Origin: Ruminococcaceae bacterium UBA1785
GTDB lineage: Bacteria; Bacillota; Clostridia; Oscillospirales; Acutalibacteraceae
DNA: 7,851 bases
Assembly: GCA_002314555.1 (NCBI GenBank)
Contig: DCGF01000071.1
Span: 1 to 7,851 of the forward strand
Reading direction: 5' to 3'
Below the pieces are notes generated by a model that saw nothing but the letters and a program-made list of their open reading frames with translations, had not been told where the DNA came from and made no database searches. Position 1 is the stretch's first letter, and each line of letters opens with the position of its first letter. A program made the position numbers and the translations under genes. Shown here piece after piece: positions 1-5,532 of this stretch.

Positions 1-536
1 TGGTCAACTGTGATGAAAGGTTCGCACTCTGCAGCGTTGATGATAAGTGTATCAACACCAGAATCCTCTTTGAATGCGAGTTTTACGTGTGTTGGGAAAC
101 CAGCACCACCAAGACCTACAAGACCAGAAGCTCTAACTGCTTTAAGGAAGTCATCCTTTGAGTTAATTTCTGGAGCCTTGAGACCTTCATAGAGGGCCAT
201 TTCTCCATCTGATTCAATAGTAACTGCTTGTACCATTGAGCCGTTGGCTACTTTAACCGGACCAATTGCTGTAACCTTACCTGATACAGTAGCGTGGATA
301 GGAGCGCTTACAAACGCATCTGAGTCACCGATAACCTGGCCAATTTTAACCATATCACCGACAGCTACAGTTGGTGTGCAAGGAGCACCGATGTGCTGCT
401 GCATAGGAAGAACTACTTTAGCAGGTGTAGGGATACGAACGATTTCGCATTTAGATGTGTTCTTGTTATGAGACACATGAATGCCGCCGTGACCCTTCAT
501 GACCGGCTTAAGAACGCCTTCAATTTTTTCTGCCAT
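1..536 (-). CDS. rnfC: Electron transport complex subunit RnfC, N-terminal part (cut by window edge)
   Basis: RnfC is the peripheral NADH/flavin and Fe-S subunit of the Rnf complex, which couples electron transfer between ferredoxin and NAD+ to Na+ or H+ pumping at the membrane. The first 178 codons are present. An early HGGIH (16-20) is followed by a barrel-sandwich-like stretch with PMQQHIGAPC (44-53) and GDMVKIGQVIG (60-70). The family's glycine-rich nucleotide-binding motif GLVGLGGAGFPTHVKL is at 138-153, and INAAECEPFIT at 166-176. The 4Fe-4S cysteine clusters expected near the C-terminus lie outside the window. The ATG at 536 is chosen because GAGGAG (545-550) sits 8 nt upstream; an ATG at 540 is out of frame. 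It is the last visible gene of the apbE-led minus-strand run. In Clostridia rnfD, G, E, A and B normally follow, here beyond base 1. Identity is seen in the motifs; operon continuation is inferred. Confidence 0.96.
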   Translation of the reverse strand, partial: MAEKIEGVLKPVMKGHGGIHVSHNKNTSKCEIVRIPTPAKVVLPMQQHIGAPCTPTVAVGDMVKIGQVIGDSDAFVSAPIHATVSGKVTAIGPVKVANGSMVQAVTIESDGEMALYEGLKAPEINSKDDFLKAVRASGLVGLGGAGFPTHVKLAFKEDSGVDTLIINAAECEPFITVD

Positions 537-600
537 TCATTCAACTCCTCATTGGATTTGTGTCGCTTGACTAGGGCGACTACCATAGAATATAAATTTA

Positions 601-624
601 TAATAAGCGGAAAACCGCATTATT
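601..624 (-). other. Hairpin in the gap before rnfC
   Basis: TAATAAGCGG, an AAAA loop, and CCGCATTATTA form a 10-bp stem interrupted by one bulged A. It lies in the 95-bp gap between the stop of the Gx-family gene and the start of rnfC, in the direction of operon transcription. On the minus strand it is followed by TAAATTTATA rather than a U-run, so it is not a convincing terminator. A processing site, mRNA stabiliser or partial attenuator that adjusts rnf expression relative to apbE is more likely; this role is inferred. A weaker dyad, GTCGC (562-566) with GCGAC (576-580), lies between it and the rnfC ribosome binding site. Confidence 0.5.
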
Positions 625-631
625 ACCGTTT

Positions 632-1168
632 TTAAACTCCGAGTGCTTTCTTCTGCTTCTCGAGGGCAGGGAGGATGATTTTTAAAATCGTGCCCGTGAC
701 TGCGCCCGTAATGACGGCGAAGAGAAGTAGGAGCGGGCCGTAACCCCAAATAAGGGCCGGAGTGCCCGAGAGTATAGAGGCAACTATGAGCTGGCCTATG
801 TTATGCGCCACGGCGGACGCAACAGAGATGCCCATAATGCCGAAAGGATTTTTCTTCCATTTAAGAAGAAGGATCATAACTATAGTGGAAAGCAATCCGC
901 CGGCGCCACTCATTAGGCCAGCTGTGAGGCCTCTGGTGATGAACGCGAAGATGCTTTTAATAAGCGTGATACCGAGCGCGGACCAGAGGCCCATAGTGCT
1001 AGCGGTAAACATAGTTACGATATTAGAAAATCCAGGTTTTGCTCCAGGAGGAAGTCCAGGAACTGCTGGAATGAAGTTTTCTAGAAAAGAGAGGGCTAAA
1101 GCCTCAGCACCTAAAATACCTAAAAGGGCTACACGGGAAGTCTTTTTGTTTATGTTGGTCTTTCCCAT
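632..1168 (-). CDS. Gx transporter / heptaprenyl diphosphate synthase component I family membrane protein
   Basis: This is a 178-residue, very hydrophobic protein with about five predicted membrane segments (roughly 12-32, 48-70, 80-103, 110-133 and 137-166). The family pattern is clear: FLENFIP (28-34), PGAKPGFSNIVTMF (41-54), SGAGGLLS (87-94) and AHNIGQLIVA (121-130). Databases name the family Gx transporter or heptaprenyl diphosphate synthase component I. Its fold resembles the substrate-binding subunit of ECF transporters, and its true substrate is unsettled. The setting between an ApbE/NusG-II pair and rnfC suggests a role in flavin, quinone or polyprenyl supply for extracytosolic redox proteins, but that is inference. 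The ATG at 1168 has AAGGAG (1175-1180) 6 nt upstream. This site touches the stop codon of the preceding gene, so the two are probably translationally coupled. The motif usually reads PGxKLG; here Pro replaces Leu (KPG). Confidence 0.85.
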   Translation of the reverse strand: MGKTNINKKTSRVALLGILGAEALALSFLENFIPAVPGLPPGAKPGFSNIVTMFTASTMGLWSALGITLIKSIFAFITRGLTAGLMSGAGGLLSTIVMILLLKWKKNPFGIMGISVASAVAHNIGQLIVASILSGTPALIWGYGPLLLLFAVITGAVTGTILKIILPALEKQKKALGV

Positions 1169-1179
1169 GGCTTTCTCCT

Positions 1180-1569
1180 TTAGTAAGTTATGGCGTCTGG
1201 TGCGTTTTTATCTTTCGTACCTTCAAGAACTACGAGAGTCTTAGAAGGAAGGCATGCTGCTGTGTCTCCGGCGTTTTTAAGTTTACCGGTGTTCATGCAT
1301 AGTTTGTCATGACACTCAGCATATGAGTAGTAGACACAGTCAGGACAAATAGTGACAACTGCTTTAGGTGAGCAGTCCAGGTCATATTCATAAGGTTCTT
1401 CCACAGTGCTTAAATCTACTGACTCTAAAACCACGCCGTCTCTCATAATGACTGCGGTAAGTTTAGTGTCTTTATTTCCAAGATACTTTGGAAGAAGGAG
1501 AGCGACACAGGCGATAAGGAGTACTGCTACTAAGATGATGTCGCTTTTCTTTAAAAACTTAAGATTCAT
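1180..1569 (-). CDS. NusG domain II-containing membrane-anchored protein
   Basis: This 129-residue protein has a short basic N-terminus, one membrane segment (about 10-27) and an outward-facing NusG domain II-like beta domain (about 37-117). The family core is seen as CHDKLCMNTGKLKNAGDTAACLP (86-108), corresponding to the usual CPDxxC...G...CLP. Despite the name, these proteins lack the NusG transcription domain. Relatives sit next to ApbE, FMN-binding or Rnf genes in Clostridia, which suggests a part in assembling or wiring extracytosolic flavoproteins; this is not established. Unusual here are C66 and an extra CPDC at 75-78, giving six cysteines outside the membrane, and CHD in place of CPD. 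The ATG at 1569 overlaps the apbE TGA as ATGA (1566-1569). GAGGTAG in the apbE tail serves as ribosome binding site, so coupling to apbE is likely. Confidence 0.85.
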   Translation of the reverse strand: MNLKFLKKSDIILVAVLLIACVALLLPKYLGNKDTKLTAVIMRDGVVLESVDLSTVEEPYEYDLDCSPKAVVTICPDCVYYSYAECHDKLCMNTGKLKNAGDTAACLPSKTLVVLEGTKDKNAPDAITY

Positions 1570-2645
1570 TCTGCTACCTCAGTAGTGATTTTGAAATCTT
1601 CGTTTGTTATGGTCACTGAGTCTTTTACGCCGTCTGTGATGTAGACGGTTTTATCCTTCATAATGAAGATGGCCTCAGCATCATATTCTTTAAGAAGTTC
1701 AAGTGAATCTTCACCAAATCCTAAGATGAAGCAAGCAGTGGAGAGTGCATCTGAAAGAACTCCTGAATCACAGATGATAGTGACACCGGTGATGTTAGAT
1801 TCTGCAGGGTAGCCTGTCTTAGGGTTTAGGATGTGATGATATTTCTTACCGTCCTGCTCAAGAACTTTCTCATAATCACCTGATGTGGAAATGCAGCAAG
1901 GCTCACAGTTAATAACTGCCATGTAATCTGATTCGGAACCGAATGGATCACGAACTGCTATGTTCCAAGTGTTATCTTTAGATGTAGGGTTCTTACCGTA
2001 AACTAGGATAGAACCTCCAACTGAAACTGTGCCACCGTAGATGTCTGTAGTCTTAAGGTATTCGTTTATCTTATCACAGGCGAGGCCTTTACCAACGGCA
2101 CCGAGGTCGATGCTCTGATCTTCGCCGGTCTCGACTTGGAATGAACCTTTATTATCTGGAAGAAGAGTGATGCGCTTATAGTTGATAGTAGGGAGAGCGG
2201 CGTCAATCTCTTCGTCGCTTGGCACGCGAGCTTCCTCGGTGCCTATGTTCCAAAGGCTTGAAAGTTTTCCGACTGTTATGTCAAAAGCGCCGTCACATTT
2301 TGATGAGACATCGAAGCAGGTGCTGATGCAAGAAAATGTGACTGAGTCAACAAAAGCGGAATGATCTTTATTAAGATTCCAAACGTCTGAACCTTCTTTA
2401 CGCCAAGAGAGGCGGTCGTTATCAAGGTCGTTAATGATGTTAGTGGATTCTTTGATAGCGTCTTTTGAAACCTGCTTATCAACGTTATAAAAAGATTCGA
2501 CTACAACTGTACCCATGCCGATAGTAGTGTTGGTGGATGGGGTCTCAAGCGCAGTCTTATTCCTAAGTGCGAAAGTTATTAGTACAGCAGAAATAGCTAG
2601 GACAACGATAATGACAGCGGTGAGAATCTTATTTTTACCTGTCAT
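1566..2645 (-). CDS. apbE: ApbE-family FAD:protein FMN transferase
   Basis: This Mg2+-dependent enzyme transfers FMN from FAD to a threonine of target proteins such as RnfG and RnfD, outside the cytoplasmic membrane. The 359-residue length is normal. A membrane anchor or uncleaved signal covers about 7-27; there is no lipobox cysteine, unlike many ApbE lipoproteins. Visible motifs in order are DGAFDITVGKL (118-128), DLGAVGKGLACD (180-191), VSVGGS (207-212), STSGDYEK (253-260), HHILNPKTGYP (270-280) and SDALSTACFILG (298-309, with the metal-binding D299). All catalytic blocks appear intact. AGGAGG (2652-2657) lies 6 nt before the ATG. It is first in the minus-strand run, overlaps the NusG-II gene by 4 bp, and is followed by the Gx-family gene and rnfC. 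Its targets are therefore most likely the Rnf subunits encoded just outside the window (inference). Confidence 0.95.
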   Translation of the reverse strand: MTGKNKILTAVIIVVLAISAVLITFALRNKTALETPSTNTTIGMGTVVVESFYNVDKQVSKDAIKESTNIINDLDNDRLSWRKEGSDVWNLNKDHSAFVDSVTFSCISTCFDVSSKCDGAFDITVGKLSSLWNIGTEEARVPSDEEIDAALPTINYKRITLLPDNKGSFQVETGEDQSIDLGAVGKGLACDKINEYLKTTDIYGGTVSVGGSILVYGKNPTSKDNTWNIAVRDPFGSESDYMAVINCEPCCISTSGDYEKVLEQDGKKYHHILNPKTGYPAESNITGVTIICDSGVLSDALSTACFILGFGEDSLELLKEYDAEAIFIMKDKTVYITDGVKDSVTITNEDFKITTEVAE

Positions 2646-2672
2646 AAAACCCCTCCTAACTACTTTATTTTA

Positions 2673-2692
2673 TTACATATTATATTATGTAA
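2673..2692. promoter_or_regulatory. Inverted repeat in the apbE leader
   Basis: TTACATA-N6-TATGTAA is a perfect 7-bp inverted repeat. It lies just downstream of the best apbE -10 box and would fall within the first 30 transcribed bases, a position suited to a repressor site. A second dyad, CATTAT-TT-ATAATG (2714-2727), lies in the spacer of the same promoter. Neither matches a regulator I can name. The region is very AT-rich, so chance symmetry is possible. Confidence 0.35.
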
Positions 2693-2707
2693 GCACAGCA
2701 CCAAAAT

Positions 2708-2736
2708 ATATTACATTATTTATAATGATTTTTCAA
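2708..2736 (-). promoter_or_regulatory. Predicted sigma-A-type promoter of the apbE-rnf run
   Basis: On the minus strand TTGAAA (2731-2736) and TAATAT (2708-2713) are separated by 17 bp. Transcription would start near 2701 and leave a leader of about 55 nt before the apbE ATG. A weaker alternative, TTGGTG (2699-2704) with TAATAT (2677-2682) and a 16-bp spacer, lies closer to the gene. Confidence 0.5.
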
Positions 2737-2766
2737 TAAAAATGTTCACCAAAACCCCTTTTTAAT

Positions 2767-2791
2767 TTGTCTTTTTTTTGACAAGATTGTC
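2767..2791. promoter_or_regulatory. Cluster of TTGTC/GACAA half-sites upstream of mcsA
   Basis: Three half-sites lie in 25 bp: TTGTC (2767-2771), eight T, GACAA (2780-2784), GA, then TTGTC (2787-2791). The last two form the perfect dyad TGACAA-GA-TTGTCA (2779-2792). The cluster is centred about 33 bp upstream of the mcsA -35 box and could bind a regulator. The heptad TTTGACA resembles one CtsR half-site, but the second in-phase heptad required for a CtsR operator is missing. Confidence 0.4.
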
Positions 2792-2811
2792 ATTTAAGAA
2801 AAAGAAAGATA

Positions 2812-2840
2812 TTGACGAAAAATCGTTCTTGAACGATAAT
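2812..2840 (+). promoter_or_regulatory. Promoter of mcsAB with an embedded operator-like dyad
   Basis: TTGACG (2812-2817), a 17-bp spacer and GATAAT (2835-2840) make a strong sigma-A-type promoter, 26 bp before the mcsA start. The perfect inverted repeat ATCGTTC-TT-GAACGAT (2822-2837) fills the spacer and overlaps the -10 box, where a bound protein would block RNA polymerase. It has GTTC-N2-GAAC polarity, unlike the GAAC-N4-GTTC LexA box, and it is not CIRCE. Confidence 0.7.
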
Positions 2841-2866
2841 AAAAGGGTTAAAGGAGGCGATATTCC

Positions 2867-3385
2867 GTGCTTTGTCAAAACTGCGGTAACGCTGAAGCTA
2901 CAACACATATAAAGCGAATAATTAACGGCGAAGCTACAGAGGTACATCTCTGTTATAACTGTGCTGAGCACCTAGGTTATGCGAACATGTTCTCTGGCTT
3001 CGGCTTCAATATAAGTAATATGCTTCAAAACTTCTTCCCAGAGTTCACTCGTGCGCTTCCAAGCCTTGATACTAGTGAACGCTGCCCAACTTGTGGAACA
3101 AGTTTTGAGGAGGTAGTTCGCACAGGTATGATGGGATGTGCGGACTGTTACAGTGTTTTCTATGAAAAACTAAAGCCTTCTCTCTCTAGGATTCATGGAA
3201 GAGCCACTCATGTTGGCAAATCCGGTGCATATCAGATAGAATCATCTGCGTCTCCAAAACTTGAGGATACAGTGATTAGACTTAAAACTGAACTCGATGA
3301 GGCAGTAAAGGTTCAAAATTTTGAACTTGCAGCTAAACTCCGTGATGAGATCAAAGCTCTTGAAGGAGGTGCACAGAATGTCTAA
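2867..3385 (+). CDS. mcsA: McsA, zinc-binding activator of the McsB arginine kinase
   Basis: McsA binds McsB, switches on its protein-arginine kinase activity and helps deliver substrates to ClpC in the heat and oxidative stress response. The 172-residue product has four CxxC pairs: C3/C6, C29/C32, C73/C76 and C91/C94. These match the family's treble-clef zinc modules, which can also sense thiol stress. A UVR (UvrB/UvrC) motif lies at about 137-166, with the FELAAKLRDEIK signature, and ends in a coiled coil. Length is normal. The GTG start at 2867 is supported by AAGGAGG (2851-2857) 9 nt upstream and by the typical MLCQNC opening. It overlaps mcsB by 8 bp. In Bacillus and most relatives ctsR lies just upstream and clpC downstream. 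Here the upstream neighbour is the divergent apbE, so regulation must come from its own promoter region. Confidence 0.95.
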   Translation: MLCQNCGNAEATTHIKRIINGEATEVHLCYNCAEHLGYANMFSGFGFNISNMLQNFFPEFTRALPSLDTSERCPTCGTSFEEVVRTGMMGCADCYSVFYEKLKPSLSRIHGRATHVGKSGAYQIESSASPKLEDTVIRLKTELDEAVKVQNFELAAKLRDEIKALEGGAQNV

Positions 3386-4385
3386 GTGGTACCAACTCCA
3401 AGGCGCTGAAAACGACGTAGTTATCAGTACTAAAGTCTCAATAGCACGAAATGTAAAGGGATATAACTTTACAGTTAAGCTAAATTCTGAAGAAAAATAC
3501 GAAATCGCCGATAAAATCGACGAAATTTTAGATAAGAAATTACCTGGAAAGTTCGTATCTACGCCGATGAACGAGGTTGGAAGAGATTTACAGATCTCGC
3601 TTGCAGAATGTAATCTCGTCAGCCCTGAGTTCATCAGTTTCGCAGAGGGCAGAACTTTAGTGACAACAGAGGATGAGTCCCTCTCCATTATGGTATGTGA
3701 AGAGGATCATCTTAAGATTCAGTCCTTGCTTCCAGGACTTGAACTTGAGAAGGCATATGAGCTCTCTAATACACTCGACACACTTCTCGATGAGGATTTA
3801 GAGTTTGCTTTTGATAAAAAACTTGGTTATCTCACTCAGTGCCCAACAAATATCGGCACAGCCATGAGAGCATCAGTTACACTACAGCTTCCTGCACTCT
3901 CTATGAGGGGACAGATTCCAAGACTTGCTAGTATGGTTTCAAAACTTGGTCTTGTTTTAACTGGAGCATATGGTGAAGCAGATAACCCAGTCGGAAGTCT
4001 CTTCCAACTCTCAAACCAAGTAACACTGGGAATCTCAGAGGAAGCAGCTATAGAAAATTTAAAATCAATTTCACTCTCTATAGTGGATCAGGAGAGAATC
4101 ACACGAAATGAACTTATGAACAGTCTCAAGTTCCAAGATATTCTTTGGCGCTCTATTGGCACACTTAAAAATGCTAGAGTTATCTCCTTCGGAGAATTTA
4201 TGGAAGCTTTAGCTATTGCCAAAGTTGGCATATCAAACGGTGAGATAAAAGTTCCGTGTGAACGAATGAATGAATTGATTTTCACCATGCAGCCAGCTAC
4301 TCTAAATGTTAGGTTTGGTCAAAGCCTTGACCGCCAAGTTCGTGACGTAAAGCGAGCAGAAGCTATTAGAAAAATATTTGAATAA
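3378..4385 (+). CDS. mcsB: McsB-type protein-arginine kinase with altered ATP-binding motif
   Basis: McsB phosphorylates arginine side chains, tagging misfolded proteins and repressors for ClpCP. The 335-residue product is slightly shorter than the Bacillus protein (about 363). Conserved blocks are EEDHLKIQ (108-115), QCPTNIGTAMRAS (154-166, with the family cysteine C155), YGE (198-200, catalytic-loop E200), LSNQVTLG (211-218) and the C-terminal phosphoarginine-sensing RDVKRA (322-327). The odd point is the first phosphate-binding motif. Phosphagen kinases and McsB usually read SSRxRxxR; this one reads STKVSIAR (17-24), so Lys and Ser replace the first two arginines. The ATG at 3378 is chosen over an in-frame ATG at 3321 because AAGGAGGT (3363-3370) lies 7 nt upstream and similarity begins at MSKWY. 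The 8-bp overlap with mcsA implies coupled translation. It may be active with altered kinetics or impaired; sequence alone does not tell. Confidence 0.93.
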   Translation: MSKWYQLQGAENDVVISTKVSIARNVKGYNFTVKLNSEEKYEIADKIDEILDKKLPGKFVSTPMNEVGRDLQISLAECNLVSPEFISFAEGRTLVTTEDESLSIMVCEEDHLKIQSLLPGLELEKAYELSNTLDTLLDEDLEFAFDKKLGYLTQCPTNIGTAMRASVTLQLPALSMRGQIPRLASMVSKLGLVLTGAYGEADNPVGSLFQLSNQVTLGISEEAAIENLKSISLSIVDQERITRNELMNSLKFQDILWRSIGTLKNARVISFGEFMEALAIAKVGISNGEIKVPCERMNELIFTMQPATLNVRFGQSLDRQVRDVKRAEAIRKIFE

Positions 4386-4388
4386 ATA

Positions 4389-4417
4389 AAAAAGGATGTC
4401 GCTTAGACATCCTTTTT
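4389..4417. terminator. Bidirectional Rho-independent terminator between mcsB and the glycosyltransferase gene
   Basis: AAAAAGGATGTC (4389-4400), the loop GCTTA and GACATCCTTTTT (4406-4417) form a perfect 12-bp stem. On the plus strand the T-run ends mcsB, whose stop is at 4385. On the minus strand the stem is followed by TTTTTTATTTATT and ends the convergent glycosyltransferase gene. One arm encodes that gene's last four codons, and its TAA (4403-4405) lies in the loop. Confidence 0.93.
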
Positions 4418-5344
4418 GTTTGTTTTAATTTCTTTTGCTATATATATCGGCCTATGTTTTGACTGGATATATGTCTTGGATAAATATTCGCCGTTAATTC
4501 CAAGTGCTAAAAGCTGCATACCTCCAAGGAAGAGTATTAAAACAACTATAGTTGCATAACCTGGAACTGCAATACCGAAGGCGATTTTTTCTATGATTAC
4601 AACAATCATATATATAAGTGACGCAAGTGCTGTAAATGTTCCAACACCTGTTGATATCTTAAGTGGAACAGTGGTGAAAGCAACTATGCCATCTATAGCA
4701 TATTTGCAAAGCTTCCAAAACGACCACTTTGATGTGCCAGCAAGTCTTTCGTCAGCTTCATATGGCATATAGTAGGTGTTAAAACCTACCCAAGAGAATA
4801 TACCTTTTGAGAATCTATGATACTCACTCATTTCGAGGATGGCATCTTTCATGCATGCTCTAAATGTTCTAAAGTCTGATGCACCGTCAACAAATTCTGT
4901 ATCAGACATTTTGTTAATCAGGTGATAGAAGCGACGCTTACACCAAATTCTGAACTTTGATTCATGGCGTACATCTTGATATGCAGTTACACAGTCATAT
5001 TCAGGATTTTCGTCGAGATACTGAACCATCTTAACAACGTAGCTAGGATCCTGCTGTAAATCTGCATCTATCAAAGAGATAATCTCTCCATCTGCTTCTT
5101 TAAGACCAGCAAAGATAGCTGCATCCTTACCAAAGTTTCTAGAGAAGTTAATAATTTTTACTGGAATTTCAGTTTCATTTAAAATTTCAGTGAGATTATT
5201 CATAGTAGCATCGTGGCTACCATCGTTTACAAAAATAAACTCATAGGAATCGATGTTACCTTTGAATGTTTCATTAACTTTTTCAAAAAGTGGCATTACG
5301 TTATTTTCCTCATTATAGCAAGGAATAACTAGTGACAGTTTCAA
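4403..5344 (-). CDS. Membrane-anchored GT2 family glycosyltransferase (polyprenyl-phosphate sugar transferase type)
   Basis: It probably transfers a sugar from a nucleotide donor to undecaprenyl phosphate, as GtrB, ArnC or DPM1-type enzymes do, for cell-surface glycan modification; donor and product are unknown. The 313-residue product has an N-terminal GT-A domain: PCYNEE (8-13), VNDGS (39-43), NFSRNFGKDAAIFAGL (66-81), the metal-binding DADLQQDP (93-100), GASDFR (154-159) and ERLAGTSKWSFWKL (199-212). Two membrane helices follow (about 232-252 and 262-285), and the tail is basic. The start is the TTG at 5344. GGGAGGT (5351-5357) lies 6 nt upstream, giving the classic MKLSLVIPCYNEE opening. 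An in-frame TTG at 5377 would lie inside the -10 box and has no ribosome binding site. It is a single-gene unit, divergent from pckG and convergent with mcsB, with no sugar-pathway neighbour in view. Confidence 0.9.
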   Translation of the reverse strand: MKLSLVIPCYNEENNVMPLFEKVNETFKGNIDSYEFIFVNDGSHDATMNNLTEILNETEIPVKIINFSRNFGKDAAIFAGLKEADGEIISLIDADLQQDPSYVVKMVQYLDENPEYDCVTAYQDVRHESKFRIWCKRRFYHLINKMSDTEFVDGASDFRTFRACMKDAILEMSEYHRFSKGIFSWVGFNTYYMPYEADERLAGTSKWSFWKLCKYAIDGIVAFTTVPLKISTGVGTFTALASLIYMIVVIIEKIAFGIAVPGYATIVVLILFLGGMQLLALGINGEYLSKTYIQSKHRPIYIAKEIKTNKKDV

Positions 5345-5376
5345 AGGAACACCTCCCAAATAAAATTCGTGAGCCA

Positions 5377-5405
5377 ATTATACAACAAATAATATATATG
5401 GGCAA
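5377..5405 (-). promoter_or_regulatory. Promoter of the glycosyltransferase gene
   Basis: Minus-strand TTGCCC (5400-5405), a 17-bp spacer and a consensus TATAAT (5377-5382) lie 33 bp upstream of the TTG start. The perfect -10 box and its position support the 5344 start and exclude the longer reading. Confidence 0.65.
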
Positions 5406-5427
5406 ACAAATTTGTCTAAAGATTAGA
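5406..5427. promoter_or_regulatory. Two adjacent dyads in the shared glycosyltransferase/pckG upstream region
   Basis: The perfect palindrome ACAAATTTGT (5406-5415) abuts the glycosyltransferase -35 box. TCTAA-AGA-TTAGA (5415-5427) follows directly. The pair lies between the two divergent promoters and could act on either gene. A related dyad, TTCTAA-A-TTAGAA, occurs downstream of pckG (7503-7515), but with a different spacer. Confidence 0.35.
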
Positions 5428-5452
5428 AAATACGTTAAATTTGCAATATTTA

Positions 5453-5481
5453 TTAACTAAAACTTGCATTTTATATATATT
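5453..5481 (+). promoter_or_regulatory. Possible pckG promoter
   Basis: TTAACT (5453-5458), 17 bp and TATATT (5476-5481) fit a sigma-A promoter moderately well and would leave a leader of about 45 nt. TTGCAT (5464-5469) is another possible -35 but has only a poor -10 after it. The region is too AT-rich to decide. Confidence 0.35.
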
Positions 5482-5532
5482 TATGAGAAAATATAGCCCG
5501 TAATTGAAAATTCCTGAAAGGATACTTGCAAA

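Noticed and set aside
762..1244. 160-codon open frame on the plus strand opposite the Gx-family and NusG-II genes
   Set aside because: It lies antisense to two well-supported genes, shows no family motifs and has no proper ribosome binding site.
2777..2792. CtsR operator upstream of mcsA
   Set aside because: Only one heptad (TTTGACA) fits; the second heptad at the required 3-bp spacing is absent.
2824..2835. LexA (SOS) box at the mcsA promoter
   Set aside because: The half-sites run GTTC-N2-GAAC, the reverse polarity and wrong spacing for the Gram-positive GAAC-N4-GTTC box.
3321..3377. Longer mcsB starting at an upstream in-frame ATG
   Set aside because: It would overlap mcsA by 65 bp and has no ribosome binding site there; AAGGAGGT 7 nt before 3378 and family similarity from MSKWY favour the shorter form.
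5345..5377. Longer glycosyltransferase starting at TTG 5377
   Set aside because: That codon overlaps the consensus -10 box, and the strong ribosome binding site serves the TTG at 5344.
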